Source of the DNA: Shimia sagamensis | Lineage (GTDB): Bacteria; Pseudomonadota; Alphaproteobacteria; Rhodobacterales; Rhodobacteraceae | Length of the DNA: 64,000 bases | Reading direction: 5' to 3' | Assembly: GCF_900182745.1 (NCBI RefSeq) | Contig: NZ_FXTY01000002.1 | Location: forward strand, 186,001-250,000 | Shown: positions 18,606 to 27,799 of the stretch, in pieces | Layout: every line of letters starts with the position of its first letter | How positions within the stretch are numbered: position 1 is the first letter of the stretch | Position numbers and translations under genes: made by a program | The notes under the pieces: model-generated | Database searches by the model: none | What the model was told of the DNA's origin: nothing | The model's input: the letters and a program-made list of their open reading frames with translations, nothing else

Positions 18606-18915
18606 GTCGACCGCATATCCCATTGAAAAGGCGCCTCATTATGGGGCGCCTTTTTTTCTAGGGACGTTTTCAGCCACGTGCTGCCACAAGAAAGCCCAGC
18701 AGAAAGTGGATCAAACTTTGACACAACAAACCGCCGGGTGAGACACAGGGATCGCGGCAATTTGACCTCTTGCTCGCCCACCCGGGATCAATTCAAAAAT
18801 AGGGCGCAACAGATTGGGCGCTGAGCGCGGTCCGTAATGGACAACCGCAGCGCTTCGGCCCTTTCGTGTGAGTGTTGCCACGATACCTACAGGGTCGAAA
18901 TTCAGGAGCCCTGTA
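18606..18915 (+). other. 310-base intergenic region upstream of tryptophanase
   Basis: Starts with the transketolase terminator and ends with the AGGAG site of the tryptophanase gene at 18903-18907. I looked for a Trp-containing leader peptide of the TnaC kind and found none. One short ATG frame (18837 onward) has no tryptophan codon and no ribosome-binding site. No other structure is evident. Confidence 0.6.
18626..18657 (+). terminator. intrinsic terminator after tkt
   Basis: AAGGCGCC and GGCGCCTT arms around TCATTATGG, followed by a run of seven T ending at 18657. Confidence 0.92.
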
Positions 18916-20286
18916 ATGAAAACTATCATCGAACCATTCCGCATCAAATCGGTTGAACCCATCCGCATGACCACGCGCGATGAGCGGAAAACGTTGATCA
19001 AAGACGCACATTTCAACCTCTTTGGCCTGCAATCAGACGACGTGTTGATTGATCTTTTGACCGACAGCGGCACAGGCGCGATGAGCGCCAAACAATGGTC
19101 GGCTGTTATGAGCGGTGATGAAAGCTATGCTGGATCGCCATCGTTTTATCGGTTCCAGGCGGCTGTGAAAAACCTCATGCCGTTCAAACATGTCATTCCC
19201 ACCCACCAAGGCCGCGCCGCTGAGGCAATCTTGTTTTCGATGTTTGGCGGAACCGGAAAAAACATCCCGAATAACACGCATTTTGACACCACCCGAGGCA
19301 ACATCGAAGCATCGGGTGCAGAAGGCCACGATCTGGTGATCGCCGAAGGCCTCGACCCCTCCAATCTGCACCCGTTCAAGGGGAACATGGATTTGGCCCG
19401 GCTCGAGGCTTATTTGCAAGAACACGGCGACACCGTGCCTTGCGTGATGATCACAATCACCAACAATGCAGGCGGTGGCCAACCTGTCAGCCTGGAAAAC
19501 ATCCGCGCGACCGCCGCTCTGGCGCGCAAATTTGGCAAGCCGTTTTTCATTGATGGGTGCCGGTTCGCCGAAAACGCCTGGTTCATCAAACAACGCGAAG
19601 AAGGCCAGAGCAGCCGCTCGATCACCGACATTGTGCGTGACTGTTTTGCCGTCGCCGACGGGATGACCATGAGCGCCAAGAAAGATGCGTTTGGCAACAT
19701 CGGCGGATGGTTGGCCCTCAACGATGATGATCTGGCTGAACAAGCCCGCAACCACTTGATTCGGACCGAAGGTTTTCCGACCTACGGCGGTTTGGCAGGG
19801 CGCGATCTGGAGGCTCTGGCCCAAGGCCTGACCGAGATTGTGGACGAGGATTACCTGCGCTACCGCATCCGGACCAACACCTACATAGTCGACAAGTTGG
19901 ATGCGCTCGGCGTGCCTGTGGTGAAACCCGCCGGTGGGCACGCCGTGTTCATTGACGCCCGCGCCTGGCTACCTCACATCCCTCCGCTGCAATATCCGGG
20001 ACAGGCCTTGGCCGTGGCACTTTATGAATTGGGCGGCATTCGTGGTTGCGAGATCGGGACCGTTATGTTCGGGGCACATCCAGATGGAACCGAAACACCT
20101 GCGGCCATGGACCTTGTTCGGCTTGCCATCCCTCGGCGGACCTACACCCAAAGCCATGCCGACTATTTGGTCGAGGTGTTCGAGGAATTCGTAGAGCACA
20201 AAGATAGCCTGACAGGGTTTCAGATCACGCGGCAACCCGATTTGATGCGCCATTTCACCTGTCAGTTTGAAAGGCTTGCAGACTGA
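18916..20286 (+). CDS. tnaA: tryptophanase (L-tryptophan indole-lyase)
   Basis: 456 residues, beta-eliminating lyase family with PLP. SAKKD at 253-257 holds the Schiff-base lysine (K256). The choice between tryptophanase and tyrosine phenol-lyase rests on two sites. FDTT has Asp124, where tyrosine phenol-lyase has Thr. CEIG (378-381) has Ile380, where tyrosine phenol-lyase has the substrate-binding Arg381. Both match tryptophanase, so the products should be indole, pyruvate and ammonia. AGGAG lies upstream of the ATG. There is no TnaC-like leader and no adjacent tryptophan permease, unlike the enterobacterial operon. Confidence 0.88.
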   Translation: MKTIIEPFRIKSVEPIRMTTRDERKTLIKDAHFNLFGLQSDDVLIDLLTDSGTGAMSAKQWSAVMSGDESYAGSPSFYRFQAAVKNLMPFKHVIPTHQGRAAEAILFSMFGGTGKNIPNNTHFDTTRGNIEASGAEGHDLVIAEGLDPSNLHPFKGNMDLARLEAYLQEHGDTVPCVMITITNNAGGGQPVSLENIRATAALARKFGKPFFIDGCRFAENAWFIKQREEGQSSRSITDIVRDCFAVADGMTMSAKKDAFGNIGGWLALNDDDLAEQARNHLIRTEGFPTYGGLAGRDLEALAQGLTEIVDEDYLRYRIRTNTYIVDKLDALGVPVVKPAGGHAVFIDARAWLPHIPPLQYPGQALAVALYELGGIRGCEIGTVMFGAHPDGTETPAAMDLVRLAIPRRTYTQSHADYLVEVFEEFVEHKDSLTGFQITRQPDLMRHFTCQFERLAD

Positions 20287-20603
20287 CTTTCAGGCGAGCG
20301 GTAACAAGAATGTCCTGAAACGCTCGCGTGGTAGCTTTACCACGCGGGCAGTTCTCTTGATCCTGACCAATGATGATGATGTCGGCTTCGTAGGTAGGGG
20401 AAACGCCAATCAAAAAGCTGCGGCGGCAACTTTACGCTCGAAGCAGACCTTAGCCACAACCGCTCCGTGGCATGGTCATCTCCGCACATCCAATTTACAG
20501 TATTCCTGAAACAGACCCTACCCCAATTCCCCCCTATCTTTACCTGCCGTAAGTCACTATCAGCCATACGACGCCCATCGCGCCCTTTGCCTAGGATTTC
20601 CCG
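20287..20603 (+). other. 317-base intergenic region with nested hairpin after tnaA
   Basis: Between tnaA and plsC. It contains the perfect 9-bp hairpin CGCGTGGTA-GCTT-TACCACGCG (20325-20346), overlapped by an alternative pairing GCGAGCG / CGCTCGC about 20 bases apart. No T run follows, so it is not a classical terminator. The rest holds the plsC promoter region; no ORF with coding character is visible. Confidence 0.5.
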
Positions 20604-21350
20604 ATGCTTGCCACACTTGCCAAACGGACGCTGCTGGTCCTCACCGGCCCGTTTATTTTCCTGTTTGTGGCCTTCATCCCAACGCTCTGCGGCAAACGCC
20701 CCGGCTTTCGCGGCTGGTTCTGGCGCACCGTGTCGCGCTGTTGCTCCTGGCTGCTGTGGTTCCTTGACGTCAAGGTCGAGATTTCCGACGCCGCCGTTGA
20801 GGCCCTGCGCACCGATCAAAACTCCATTATCGCTGTGAACCACCGCAGCCATCTCGATGGCTTCTCCATGCTGCATGTGATCCCGGACGAAAAATGGGTG
20901 ACTTTTGGGGCCAAGAAAGAGCTTTGCGAAGCCGCGCTACTCAAACGTGGATTTGACGGCGCAGGCCTCTTGAAGATCGACCGCCAAAAAGGCCGCGACG
21001 CACTCAGTTCCCTCACGGATGCCATCGCTGAGATGCCCAAACGCCGGTCACCAATCCTCTTTGTAGAAGGCACCCGCGCCACCAAACCCGGCTTATCCCC
21101 TTTCAAAGCCGGCGCCGTGCTGATTGCCCAACAAACCGGCCGCGCCGTACGGCCGTTTGTGATCAGCCACTCCGATACACTTCTGCCGCGTGGCAAATTC
21201 TTTCCGTTCAAAGGCAGCATCCACATCGACGTTCTGGACCAGATGCAGTTTGACGCGGAAGAAAACACCGACGCTGCGGTGGCCCGCCTGCGCGCTGCCA
21301 TGGCCGTTGCCTATGATGCGCAAACCGGCGAAACAACCGAACAGACCTAA
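20604..21350 (+). CDS. 1-acyl-sn-glycerol-3-phosphate acyltransferase (PlsC family)
   Basis: 248 residues. An N-terminal membrane segment (about 8-28) precedes the acyltransferase block: NHRSHLD gives the catalytic H-x4-D, with LLKIDRQKG and FVEGTR as the following conserved blocks. It acylates lysophosphatidic acid at the inner membrane in phospholipid synthesis. Roseobacters usually carry several paralogues, so which acyl acceptor this one uses is inferred. AGGA precedes the ATG. Converges on the LpxL-like gene. Confidence 0.88.
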   Translation: MLATLAKRTLLVLTGPFIFLFVAFIPTLCGKRPGFRGWFWRTVSRCCSWLLWFLDVKVEISDAAVEALRTDQNSIIAVNHRSHLDGFSMLHVIPDEKWVTFGAKKELCEAALLKRGFDGAGLLKIDRQKGRDALSSLTDAIAEMPKRRSPILFVEGTRATKPGLSPFKAGAVLIAQQTGRAVRPFVISHSDTLLPRGKFFPFKGSIHIDVLDQMQFDAEENTDAAVARLRAAMAVAYDAQTGETTEQT

Positions 21351-21373
21351 TACCGCCTGCCCGCATAAAAACG

Positions 21374-22255
21374 TCAGCGGCGCATGTCTTTCCAGCGGCG
21401 CAGCAGCCAATACCATTGGTCCGGTTTTTCCAATATCCGCGCCGACAGGTTGTCGTTAAACATCTGCGTCATGGTACGTGGATCACTCGGCGCAATCGGC
21501 GCCTCAAACTCCACATCAATGTCACTGCTGTCGTCGCGCCGGGTGCCAAACACCGGCATCAAAGGCACGTCATATTTCAGCGCCAACCGTGCCGCTGCCA
21601 AAGAGGTCAGCGCGTCAAACCCCAGAAACGGCATCATCTCGCCGTCCACGGTTTTTTCATCGAGCAGGATTGCGACAAATCCGCCAGCCCGCAGATGTTT
21701 GATCATGGCTTTGGTGCCATTGGGCCCGGTGGTCAGCGCAGGTTTGCCTCCCTGTTCAATGCCCCGCTCTAACAGCCGCTGGTAATGCCGGTTGCTCTGA
21801 CGTCGGTACACGCCAGCAGTCTCCATGCCCCGGTGTTTTAGCACCGCGCGCACCGCTTCCCATTGGCCAAAATGCCCGGACACAAGAATGGCACCTTTGC
21901 CTTCATCCCGCATCTTTTCCAAAATCTCCAGCCCCGGCCCGGAGATATGAAAATTCTCCTGTCCCGCCTGAAACCCGGTGTTGTGAAACACCTCAAACAA
22001 GGTGCGCCCCATGTTCTGGCCCATTTTGCGGCTGAGCACCAACCGCTCCGCCCGCGCCATATCCGGGTAAATCCGCAAGATCTCCCGGTCAAACCGCCGC
22101 CGTGCGATTGGAATCCACCGCATGACCCAGCCGACCAGATAACCCAGACTGCGCGCCCGCCCGTCAAATCCACGCCACTTGGAATAGGTCAGCGCTGTCC
22201 ACAACGGAATGTAGCGCAGATGTTGCCAGATGTATTTGAAAGGGCGTGAGAGCAT
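21374..22255 (-). CDS. LpxL/HtrB-family lauroyl acyltransferase (lipid A secondary acylation)
   Basis: 293 residues, typical for the family. The H-x4-E catalytic motif is in SGHFGQWE, followed by YRRQSNRHYQR and DEKTVDGE blocks. An N-terminal hydrophobic segment anchors it to the inner membrane. These enzymes add secondary acyl chains to Kdo2-lipid IVA. The glutamine and tryptophan after the histidine match LpxL-type members. Monocistronic by spacing (206 bases to the gene upstream). Confidence 0.88.
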   Translation of the reverse strand: MLSRPFKYIWQHLRYIPLWTALTYSKWRGFDGRARSLGYLVGWVMRWIPIARRRFDREILRIYPDMARAERLVLSRKMGQNMGRTLFEVFHNTGFQAGQENFHISGPGLEILEKMRDEGKGAILVSGHFGQWEAVRAVLKHRGMETAGVYRRQSNRHYQRLLERGIEQGGKPALTTGPNGTKAMIKHLRAGGFVAILLDEKTVDGEMMPFLGFDALTSLAAARLALKYDVPLMPVFGTRRDDSSDIDVEFEAPIAPSDPRTMTQMFNDNLSARILEKPDQWYWLLRRWKDMRR

Positions 22256-22461
22256 GCGCCCTATATGGGCATGTTTTGGGGCATGTCCACCGCAATGTGT
22301 TGAGTGACCGGGGAAATCTGAAATGCGCGTTTAGAAATTTCTTTGATCAACGGAGCAGTTGTCGAGGTGTCTTTTGAAGAGGAAACGCATCCCAATTCTC
22401 TGGGCCTTGAGTTGGGGCTTGGTTCCGGCAGATCAACAGTCCCGTGCGCACCAACAAAAGG

Positions 22462-22899
22462 TTAATCACTCGCCGCTTCTGCCTGTTCCAAAACTTTAAG
22501 CGCCTCCCGCGCCACATCCACACGCAGATCATAACACACATCTATCTCGGTGAGGTCGCCGACATCTGCCCCAATGACTTGCAGTACGTCTTTCAACTCC
22601 CTCCCAGACAGCCTCAGGTAATCCGGGTTTTCACCAGGCAGCACATTAAAGAGCCTTCCCGCAAATCCCGTGGATTTGCTTTTTGCCTGTTCGGCAATCT
22701 TCAAGCGCAAATCTAAGAAAACCAAAAGCTCTCTCTGGGCGCGCGGCGCAAGAGACAAGCGTTGCTCAAACGCGAACTGCGTAGACGGAACCGTAATGAA
22801 TCGCATGTGGCGCTCAGGATAACTGGATCGTGTGCTGATCCATTTTTGGTACCACGGGCGCACTTCCCGGATCACCGGCAGGTCGGCATCAACGACCAC
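22462..22899 (-). CDS. hypothetical protein coupled to DUF808 gene
   Basis: 145 codons starting with GTG directly after the TGA of the DUF808 gene; an internal ATG at 22806 would shorten it by 31 residues. The sequence is charged and mostly helical, without membrane segments or cysteine clusters, ending in a helix (REALKVLEQAEAASD). I do not recognise the family. The abutting stop/start suggests translational coupling with the membrane protein upstream. Confidence 0.55.
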   Translation of the reverse strand: MVVDADLPVIREVRPWYQKWISTRSSYPERHMRFITVPSTQFAFEQRLSLAPRAQRELLVFLDLRLKIAEQAKSKSTGFAGRLFNVLPGENPDYLRLSGRELKDVLQVIGADVGDLTEIDVCYDLRVDVAREALKVLEQAEAASD

Positions 22900-23874
22900 T
22901 CAATGCGCCGCTTTCTTACCGCTCACAGCACCCCAAATCGGCGCAATCACCTTGGTGGCCACCGGGATCAACACCAATCCCAGCGCAACCCCAAACACCC
23001 CATCCAGCGCCGCTTTGGTGGTCCAGGCGACAAAGCCCTCATAGGCCGCTGGCACCTTATGGCCTACGGCGTGGGCAATGTCGTGAATGTGATGCCCCAG
23101 CCAGCCAAAGCCGAGCACTTCCATGCCGTGGATCACAATCGAGCCGCCTACCCACAGCATTGCCGCGGTGCCAATGATGGTCAGCAGCTTCATAAAATAC
23201 GGCATGCCTCGCACCAGCCAGCGCCCCAAGGTGCGTGTCAGCGACAAGCGCCCACCGGCATACATCGCCAGACCCACGTCATCCATCTTCACAATCAGCG
23301 CGACGGAACCATAGACCGCCACGGTGATGCCCACCCCGGCCAAGGCCAGTGTCGCCGCTTCCATCCAGAAGTTGCTCTCGGGAATGCCGGACAGGATGAT
23401 GGTCATGATTTCTGCGGACAGTATAAAGTCGGTCTTGATCGCCCCGGCGGCTTTCTTCTCTTCAAGATGCGCCGGATCGTCGGACACCTCAGATACCTCT
23501 GCGGGATGTGCTTCATGTGGCACCAAAACGTGGAATATCTTCTCGGCACCCTCAAAACACAAGTACGCCCCACCGATCATCAACAGCGGCGAAATCAACC
23601 AAGGCGCAAAATTTGCCAGAAGCAGCGCCGCAGGTAGCAAAATGATCAACTTGTTTTTGATCGAGCCTTTGGCAATTTTCCAAATGATTGGCAGCTCACG
23701 CTTGGCTTCAAAACCCTGCACGTATTTTGGAGTCACGGCGGCATCGTCGATAACCGCACCAGCAGCTTTGGCACTTGCTTTGGCCGCGCCCGCCGCCACA
23801 TCGTCAATTGAGGCCGCCGCCACTTTGGCAATTGCAGCCACATCATCCAACAACGCCAGCAAACCGCCTGCCAT
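22900..23874 (-). CDS. DUF808/YedI-family inner-membrane protein
   Basis: 324 residues. It starts with the family pattern MAGGLLALLDDVA, then ALA-rich helices, KRELPIIWKIAKGS, and several membrane helices (for example LIILLPAALLLANFAPWLI and LISPLLMIGGAYLCFEGAEK). This matches E. coli YedI. Function is unknown in the family. The ATG at 23874 was preferred over the one at 23889 because GGGAG lies 8 bases upstream and the family begins there. Confidence 0.9.
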   Translation of the reverse strand: MAGGLLALLDDVAAIAKVAAASIDDVAAGAAKASAKAAGAVIDDAAVTPKYVQGFEAKRELPIIWKIAKGSIKNKLIILLPAALLLANFAPWLISPLLMIGGAYLCFEGAEKIFHVLVPHEAHPAEVSEVSDDPAHLEEKKAAGAIKTDFILSAEIMTIILSGIPESNFWMEAATLALAGVGITVAVYGSVALIVKMDDVGLAMYAGGRLSLTRTLGRWLVRGMPYFMKLLTIIGTAAMLWVGGSIVIHGMEVLGFGWLGHHIHDIAHAVGHKVPAAYEGFVAWTTKAALDGVFGVALGLVLIPVATKVIAPIWGAVSGKKAAH

Positions 23875-24099
23875 CTTACGCACTCCCATTACCTCGATCT
23901 GAGGCTATCTGTCCTGTTGGCTCTTCATGCCTCACCAGAGCAGATTTGCAAAGAGCTGTTGCACGTCAAGGCCTTGCGGCGTGCGGCGCGGTCACACCTG
24001 CGCGCGCAAATTTGCACTGTTCAAAAACAGTCGCGATACAGACAGAATACCGACGTGATTATGGGCCTGAATTTCGTGTGTTAATGCATCTGCAGCGGC

Positions 24100-24597
24100 T
24101 TAGGCTTTGCCCAACCGATCCATCAATGCGTCATTCACCGCTGGCGTGACAAATTGCGACACATCCCCGTCCAAGCGCGCGATCTCTTTTACCAGTTTTG
24201 ACGCAATCGCCTGATGTTTCAGATCGGCCATCAGAAACACGGTCTCGATGCTGCTGTCCAACGCACGGTTCATGCCAACCATTTGATATTCATACTCAAA
24301 ATCTGTGACAGCCCTAAGGCCACGCACAATAATCTGCGCCCCAACTTCTTTGGCACAATCGATCAGCAGGTTCTCAAACGGATGCGCAATAATCTCTGTA
24401 CCGGTTTCTTTGGACAGCTTCGCGCATTCGCCTTCAATCATCGCCACCCGCTCTTCGAGGTCAAACATTGGCCCTTTGTCGCGATTGATCGCCACACCAA
24501 TCACCAGCCGATCCACCAATACAGCAGCTCGACGGATAATATCTATATGTCCCAATGTGATAGGATCAAACGTGCCTGGATAAAGTGCGGTGCGCAT
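24100..24597 (-). CDS. coaD: phosphopantetheine adenylyltransferase
   Basis: 165 residues. Catalyses the penultimate step of CoA synthesis, joining phosphopantetheine and ATP to dephospho-CoA. The N-terminal nucleotidyltransferase motif YPGTFDPITLGHIDII is intact, as are IIVRGLRAVTDFEYEYQM and the C-terminal SSKL-like ASKLVKEI. The ATG at 24597 has GGGGGAGG upstream. Monocistronic or distal to the CBS gene (120-base gap). Confidence 0.97.
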   Translation of the reverse strand: MRTALYPGTFDPITLGHIDIIRRAAVLVDRLVIGVAINRDKGPMFDLEERVAMIEGECAKLSKETGTEIIAHPFENLLIDCAKEVGAQIIVRGLRAVTDFEYEYQMVGMNRALDSSIETVFLMADLKHQAIASKLVKEIARLDGDVSQFVTPAVNDALMDRLGKA

Positions 24598-24717
24598 ATC
24601 TGCCTCCCCCGATGGGTCTTGCGGTCCTATGCGCACGCAACATTATTGCGCAGCCATTTGCAAGGGGTCATTCGATCATAGGTAGTTCTGCGGGACACAG
24701 AACGTCACGGCACAGTC

Positions 24718-25152
24718 TCAGTGCCCCATAATCATGCCTTCAAGCGCGTCTTTCTCCATCGCCAATTCCGACAGCCGCGCTTTCACTGTATCCCCCAATG
24801 AAACAAGGCCTACCAGCTTGCCGTCTTCCAAGACCGGCATGTGGCGAAAGCGCCCTTGTGTCATCTGCTCCAGCACGGACACCGCATCGTCATTGCGACC
24901 ACAGGTCACAAGCTCGGTGGTCATGTAATCGTCGATCTTATCTGACATGCAGCCCGCACCGCGCTTAGCCAGTTCGCGCACAATATCCCGCTCCGATAAT
25001 ATCCCTGCAAGCGTGTTGCCGTCAGGCGAAACCACAACGGTACCGATCCCCTTGTCTGCAAGGATTTTGGCCGCCTCCTCCACCAAGGTTCCCGGTTTCA
25101 CAGTCAGCACTCCTTCAGAGCCTTTGGACTTGAGAATTTGGTGTACGAGCAT
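24718..25152 (-). CDS. tandem CBS-domain protein
   Basis: 144 residues consisting of two CBS motifs (about 8-62 and 72-128): KGIGTVVVSPDGNTLAGILS and GRFRHMPVLEDGKLVGLVSL. These pairs bind adenine nucleotides and act as energy sensors. There is no attached catalytic domain. The partner cannot be told from the context (coaD downstream, LysR gene upstream). GGAG precedes the ATG. Confidence 0.92.
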   Translation of the reverse strand: MLVHQILKSKGSEGVLTVKPGTLVEEAAKILADKGIGTVVVSPDGNTLAGILSERDIVRELAKRGAGCMSDKIDDYMTTELVTCGRNDDAVSVLEQMTQGRFRHMPVLEDGKLVGLVSLGDTVKARLSELAMEKDALEGMIMGH

Positions 25153-25220
25153 GGCGATCTCCGCTTAAAGTTTGTTTTGGCGCTCCCTGAAAATCAGCGT
25201 TGCCGCATCCTAAGCGCTTG

Positions 25221-26117
25221 TCAAGTTTGACCTTCTAGGTGGGCAACCTCGTGCCGGATGCCTTCACACAGCGCCTCAGAGAAGCGGTTCAGTCGCTCAA
25301 GACGCCGATCATCCGCGTGGCGGATGAGATAAAAACTGCGCGTCAAGCTGATTTCATCTTTCAAAACCTTGACCACACCACGCCCCCAGGGAATGGCAAA
25401 GTCATGTACCACACCAATACCCGCACCACAGCGTACCCAGTTGAATTGTACAGAAGCTGAATTGGAAGCCAGCCGCACACGGTCAATCCCAGTTTCGCTG
25501 AGGTAATCCAGTTCCTTGTCAAAAATCATGTCCGGGATGTATCCCGTAACCATATGATCTTTGAGGTCTTCAACACAGGTGATCTTGGGACGGTTGCGCA
25601 GGTACCATCTCGCGGCGGCCAGATGCAATTTATAGTCGGTAATCTTCTGCACGGTCAGCCGCCCCGCTGTTGGCGCGCTCACCGCCACCACCAAATCCGC
25701 TTCTCGACGCGACAAACTCACAACACGCGGCAGAGCCACAATCTGAATGTCCAGATCCGGATTGTCATCTGCAATCCGTCCGCATACCCGCGGCAAAAGG
25801 TAGTTGGCCACACCATCCGGCGCACCAATGCGGATTTGCCCAGACAATCCAGAGCTTTGCCCGACCATCTCTTCGGTGGCTTCCTGCAAACTCTGTTCCA
25901 CGCGCAACGCATGTCCCATCAACCTCTGCCCCGCGTCGGTCAGCGCATAACCGGTTGGCGATTTTACAAACAAAGGGGACTCAAACGCGGTTTCCAACCG
26001 CGCCACACGGCGCCCCACCGTGGCAGGGTCAACGTGCAATCGACGCCCCGCTGCCGACAGGCTCTCTTCCCGAGCTACCGCCAAAAACACCCGCAGATCA
26101 TCCCAATGTGCCGCCAT
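25221..26117 (-). CDS. LysR-family regulator divergent from mmsA
   Basis: 298 residues. The N-terminal helix-turn-helix (WDDLRVFLAVAREESLSAAGRRL) has the LysR variant VGRRVARLE, and an effector-binding domain follows. ATG at 26117 has a GGTGGGGG site. The gene is divergent from mmsA across a 100-base spacer holding a 10-base direct repeat, so it is the natural candidate regulator of valine catabolism. A role as a general regulator is the alternative. Confidence 0.9.
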   Translation of the reverse strand: MAAHWDDLRVFLAVAREESLSAAGRRLHVDPATVGRRVARLETAFESPLFVKSPTGYALTDAGQRLMGHALRVEQSLQEATEEMVGQSSGLSGQIRIGAPDGVANYLLPRVCGRIADDNPDLDIQIVALPRVVSLSRREADLVVAVSAPTAGRLTVQKITDYKLHLAAARWYLRNRPKITCVEDLKDHMVTGYIPDMIFDKELDYLSETGIDRVRLASNSASVQFNWVRCGAGIGVVHDFAIPWGRGVVKVLKDEISLTRSFYLIRHADDRRLERLNRFSEALCEGIRHEVAHLEGQT

Positions 26118-26130
26118 GTTACCCCCACCT

Positions 26131-26182
26131 ATTTTTGCAAAGCCGTTTTGAACAGTTGCCTCTTTTCCATTGATTTTTGCAA
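26131..26182. promoter_or_regulatory. direct repeats ATTTTTGCAA in the lysR/mmsA divergent promoter
   Basis: Identical decamers at 26131-26140 and 26173-26182 lie 42 bases apart (about four helical turns). The first continues to the palindrome TTTGCAAA. Related elements lie upstream of the isobutyryl-CoA dehydrogenase gene. Confidence 0.5.
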
Positions 26183-26217
26183 GCCTATTCTTGTCCCAAA
26201 TGTCAATGGAGGATGCC

Positions 26218-27717
26218 ATGCAAGAGTTGACTCATTTCATCAATGGTGAGCACGTCAAAGGAACGTCCGGCCGCTTTGCCGACGTCATGAACCCAGCAAC
26301 GGGTGAAGTTCAAGCCAAAGTACCGCTCGCCAACAAGGCCGAGATGGACATCGCCGTCGCCGCCGCACAAGCAGCTCAGCCGGCTTGGGCCGCTGTGAAC
26401 CCACAGCGCCGCGCCCGCGTGCTGATGAAGTTCGTTGACCTGTTGAACCGCGACATGGACAAGCTGGCTGAGGCACTGAGCCGCGAGCACGGTAAAACCT
26501 TCCCGGATGCTAAGGGCGACATCCAGCGTGGTCTGGAAGTTGCAGAATACTGCATCGCCGCACCTCAGATGCTGAAAGGTGAATACACCGACGCAGCCGG
26601 TCCAGGTATTGATATTTACTCCATGCGTCAGGCGCTTGGCGTGACCGCGGGTATCACACCGTTCAACTTCCCAGCAATGATCCCAATGTGGATGTTTGCC
26701 CCGGCAATCGCTTGCGGCAATGCTTTCATCCTAAAGCCGTCTGAGCGCGATCCATCCGTGCCACTGATGCTGGCGGAACTCCTCGAAGAAGCGGGTTTGC
26801 CAAAAGGCATCATTCAGGTTGTGAACGGCGACAAAGAAGCCGTGGACGCGATCTTGTTCGATCCGATCATCCAGTCCGTAGGCTTTGTAGGCTCAACTCC
26901 GATTGCGGAATACATCTATGGCACTGGCTGTGCTCAAGGTAAGCGCGTTCAGTGCTTCGGTGGTGCAAAAAACCACATGATCATCATGCCAGACGCCGAT
27001 CTGGACCAAGCCGCAGACGCACTGGTTGGTGCAGGATACGGTGCGGCTGGCGAACGTTGCATGGCGATTTCTGTAGCAGTCCCAGTTGGCGAGGAAACCG
27101 CTGACAAGCTGCGTGACAAGCTGATCCCACGCATCGAAAAACTGAAAATCGCGCCATACACGGCGGGCGATGATGTGGACTACGGTCCTGTTGTGACCAA
27201 AGCCGCACAGGAAAACATCCTGCGTCTGGTCCAGACCGGCGTCGACCAAGGCGCAGATCTTGTGGTCGATGGCCGCGACTTCAGCCTGCAGGGCTATGAA
27301 GATGGTTTCTTTGTGGGTCCACACCTGTTTGACAACGTCACCAAAGACATGGACATCTACAAAACCGAGATCTTCGGCCCCGTCCTGTCCATGGTGCGCG
27401 CGCAATCCTATGAGGAAGCGCTTGGTCTGGCGATGGACCACGAGTACGGCAACGGCACCGCGATCTACACACGTGACGGCGACACCGCCCGTGACTTTGC
27501 CAGCCGCATCAACGTCGGCATGGTTGGCGTGAACGTGCCAATCCCTGTGCCACTGGCCTATCACACCTTTGGCGGTTGGAAAAAATCCGCTTTTGGAGAT
27601 TTGAACCAACACGGTCCGGACTCGTTCAAGTTCTACACACGCACCAAAACCGTGACCTCCCGCTGGCCATCAGGTATCAAAGAAGGCGGCGAGTTCCACT
27701 TCAAACAGATGGATTGA
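26218..27717 (+). CDS. mmsA: methylmalonate-semialdehyde dehydrogenase (CoA-acylating)
   Basis: 499 residues, aldehyde dehydrogenase fold. Converts methylmalonate semialdehyde to propionyl-CoA, the last step of valine degradation. The family-specific start MQELTHFINGEHVKG, the ITPFNFPAMIPMWM block and the catalytic cysteine in GERCMAIS are present; the glutamate of ordinary aldehyde dehydrogenases is replaced, as expected for a CoA-dependent enzyme. ATG 26218 follows GGAGGA. A strong terminator lies downstream, so it is transcribed separately from the other valine genes 3 kb away. Confidence 0.96.
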   Translation: MQELTHFINGEHVKGTSGRFADVMNPATGEVQAKVPLANKAEMDIAVAAAQAAQPAWAAVNPQRRARVLMKFVDLLNRDMDKLAEALSREHGKTFPDAKGDIQRGLEVAEYCIAAPQMLKGEYTDAAGPGIDIYSMRQALGVTAGITPFNFPAMIPMWMFAPAIACGNAFILKPSERDPSVPLMLAELLEEAGLPKGIIQVVNGDKEAVDAILFDPIIQSVGFVGSTPIAEYIYGTGCAQGKRVQCFGGAKNHMIIMPDADLDQAADALVGAGYGAAGERCMAISVAVPVGEETADKLRDKLIPRIEKLKIAPYTAGDDVDYGPVVTKAAQENILRLVQTGVDQGADLVVDGRDFSLQGYEDGFFVGPHLFDNVTKDMDIYKTEIFGPVLSMVRAQSYEEALGLAMDHEYGNGTAIYTRDGDTARDFASRINVGMVGVNVPIPVPLAYHTFGGWKKSAFGDLNQHGPDSFKFYTRTKTVTSRWPSGIKEGGEFHFKQMD

Positions 27718-27750
27718 TCCAGACACAAATCTGTGTTCGTTTGTATACAA

Positions 27751-27776
27751 ACGGGCGGCGTTGCGCCGCCCGTTTT
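27751..27776 (+). terminator. intrinsic terminator after mmsA
   Basis: GGGCGGCG-TTG-CGCCGCCC, an 8-bp GC-only stem extended by A-C/G-T flanks, followed by TTTT. Confidence 0.9.
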
Positions 27777-27799
27777 CCATTGCAAAAGGAAGTCGCGAT

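Noticed and set aside
17313-18623. 436-codon antisense frame inside transketolase
   Set aside because: Shadow of the tkt coding strand, rich in His/Arg/Gln without any recognisable domain.
18837-18960. Short ATG frame in front of tnaA considered as a TnaC-like leader
   Set aside because: No tryptophan codon, no ribosome-binding site, and it runs into tnaA.
18916-20286. Tyrosine phenol-lyase assignment
   Set aside because: The diagnostic Thr and Arg of that enzyme are replaced by Asp124 and Ile380, as in tryptophanase.
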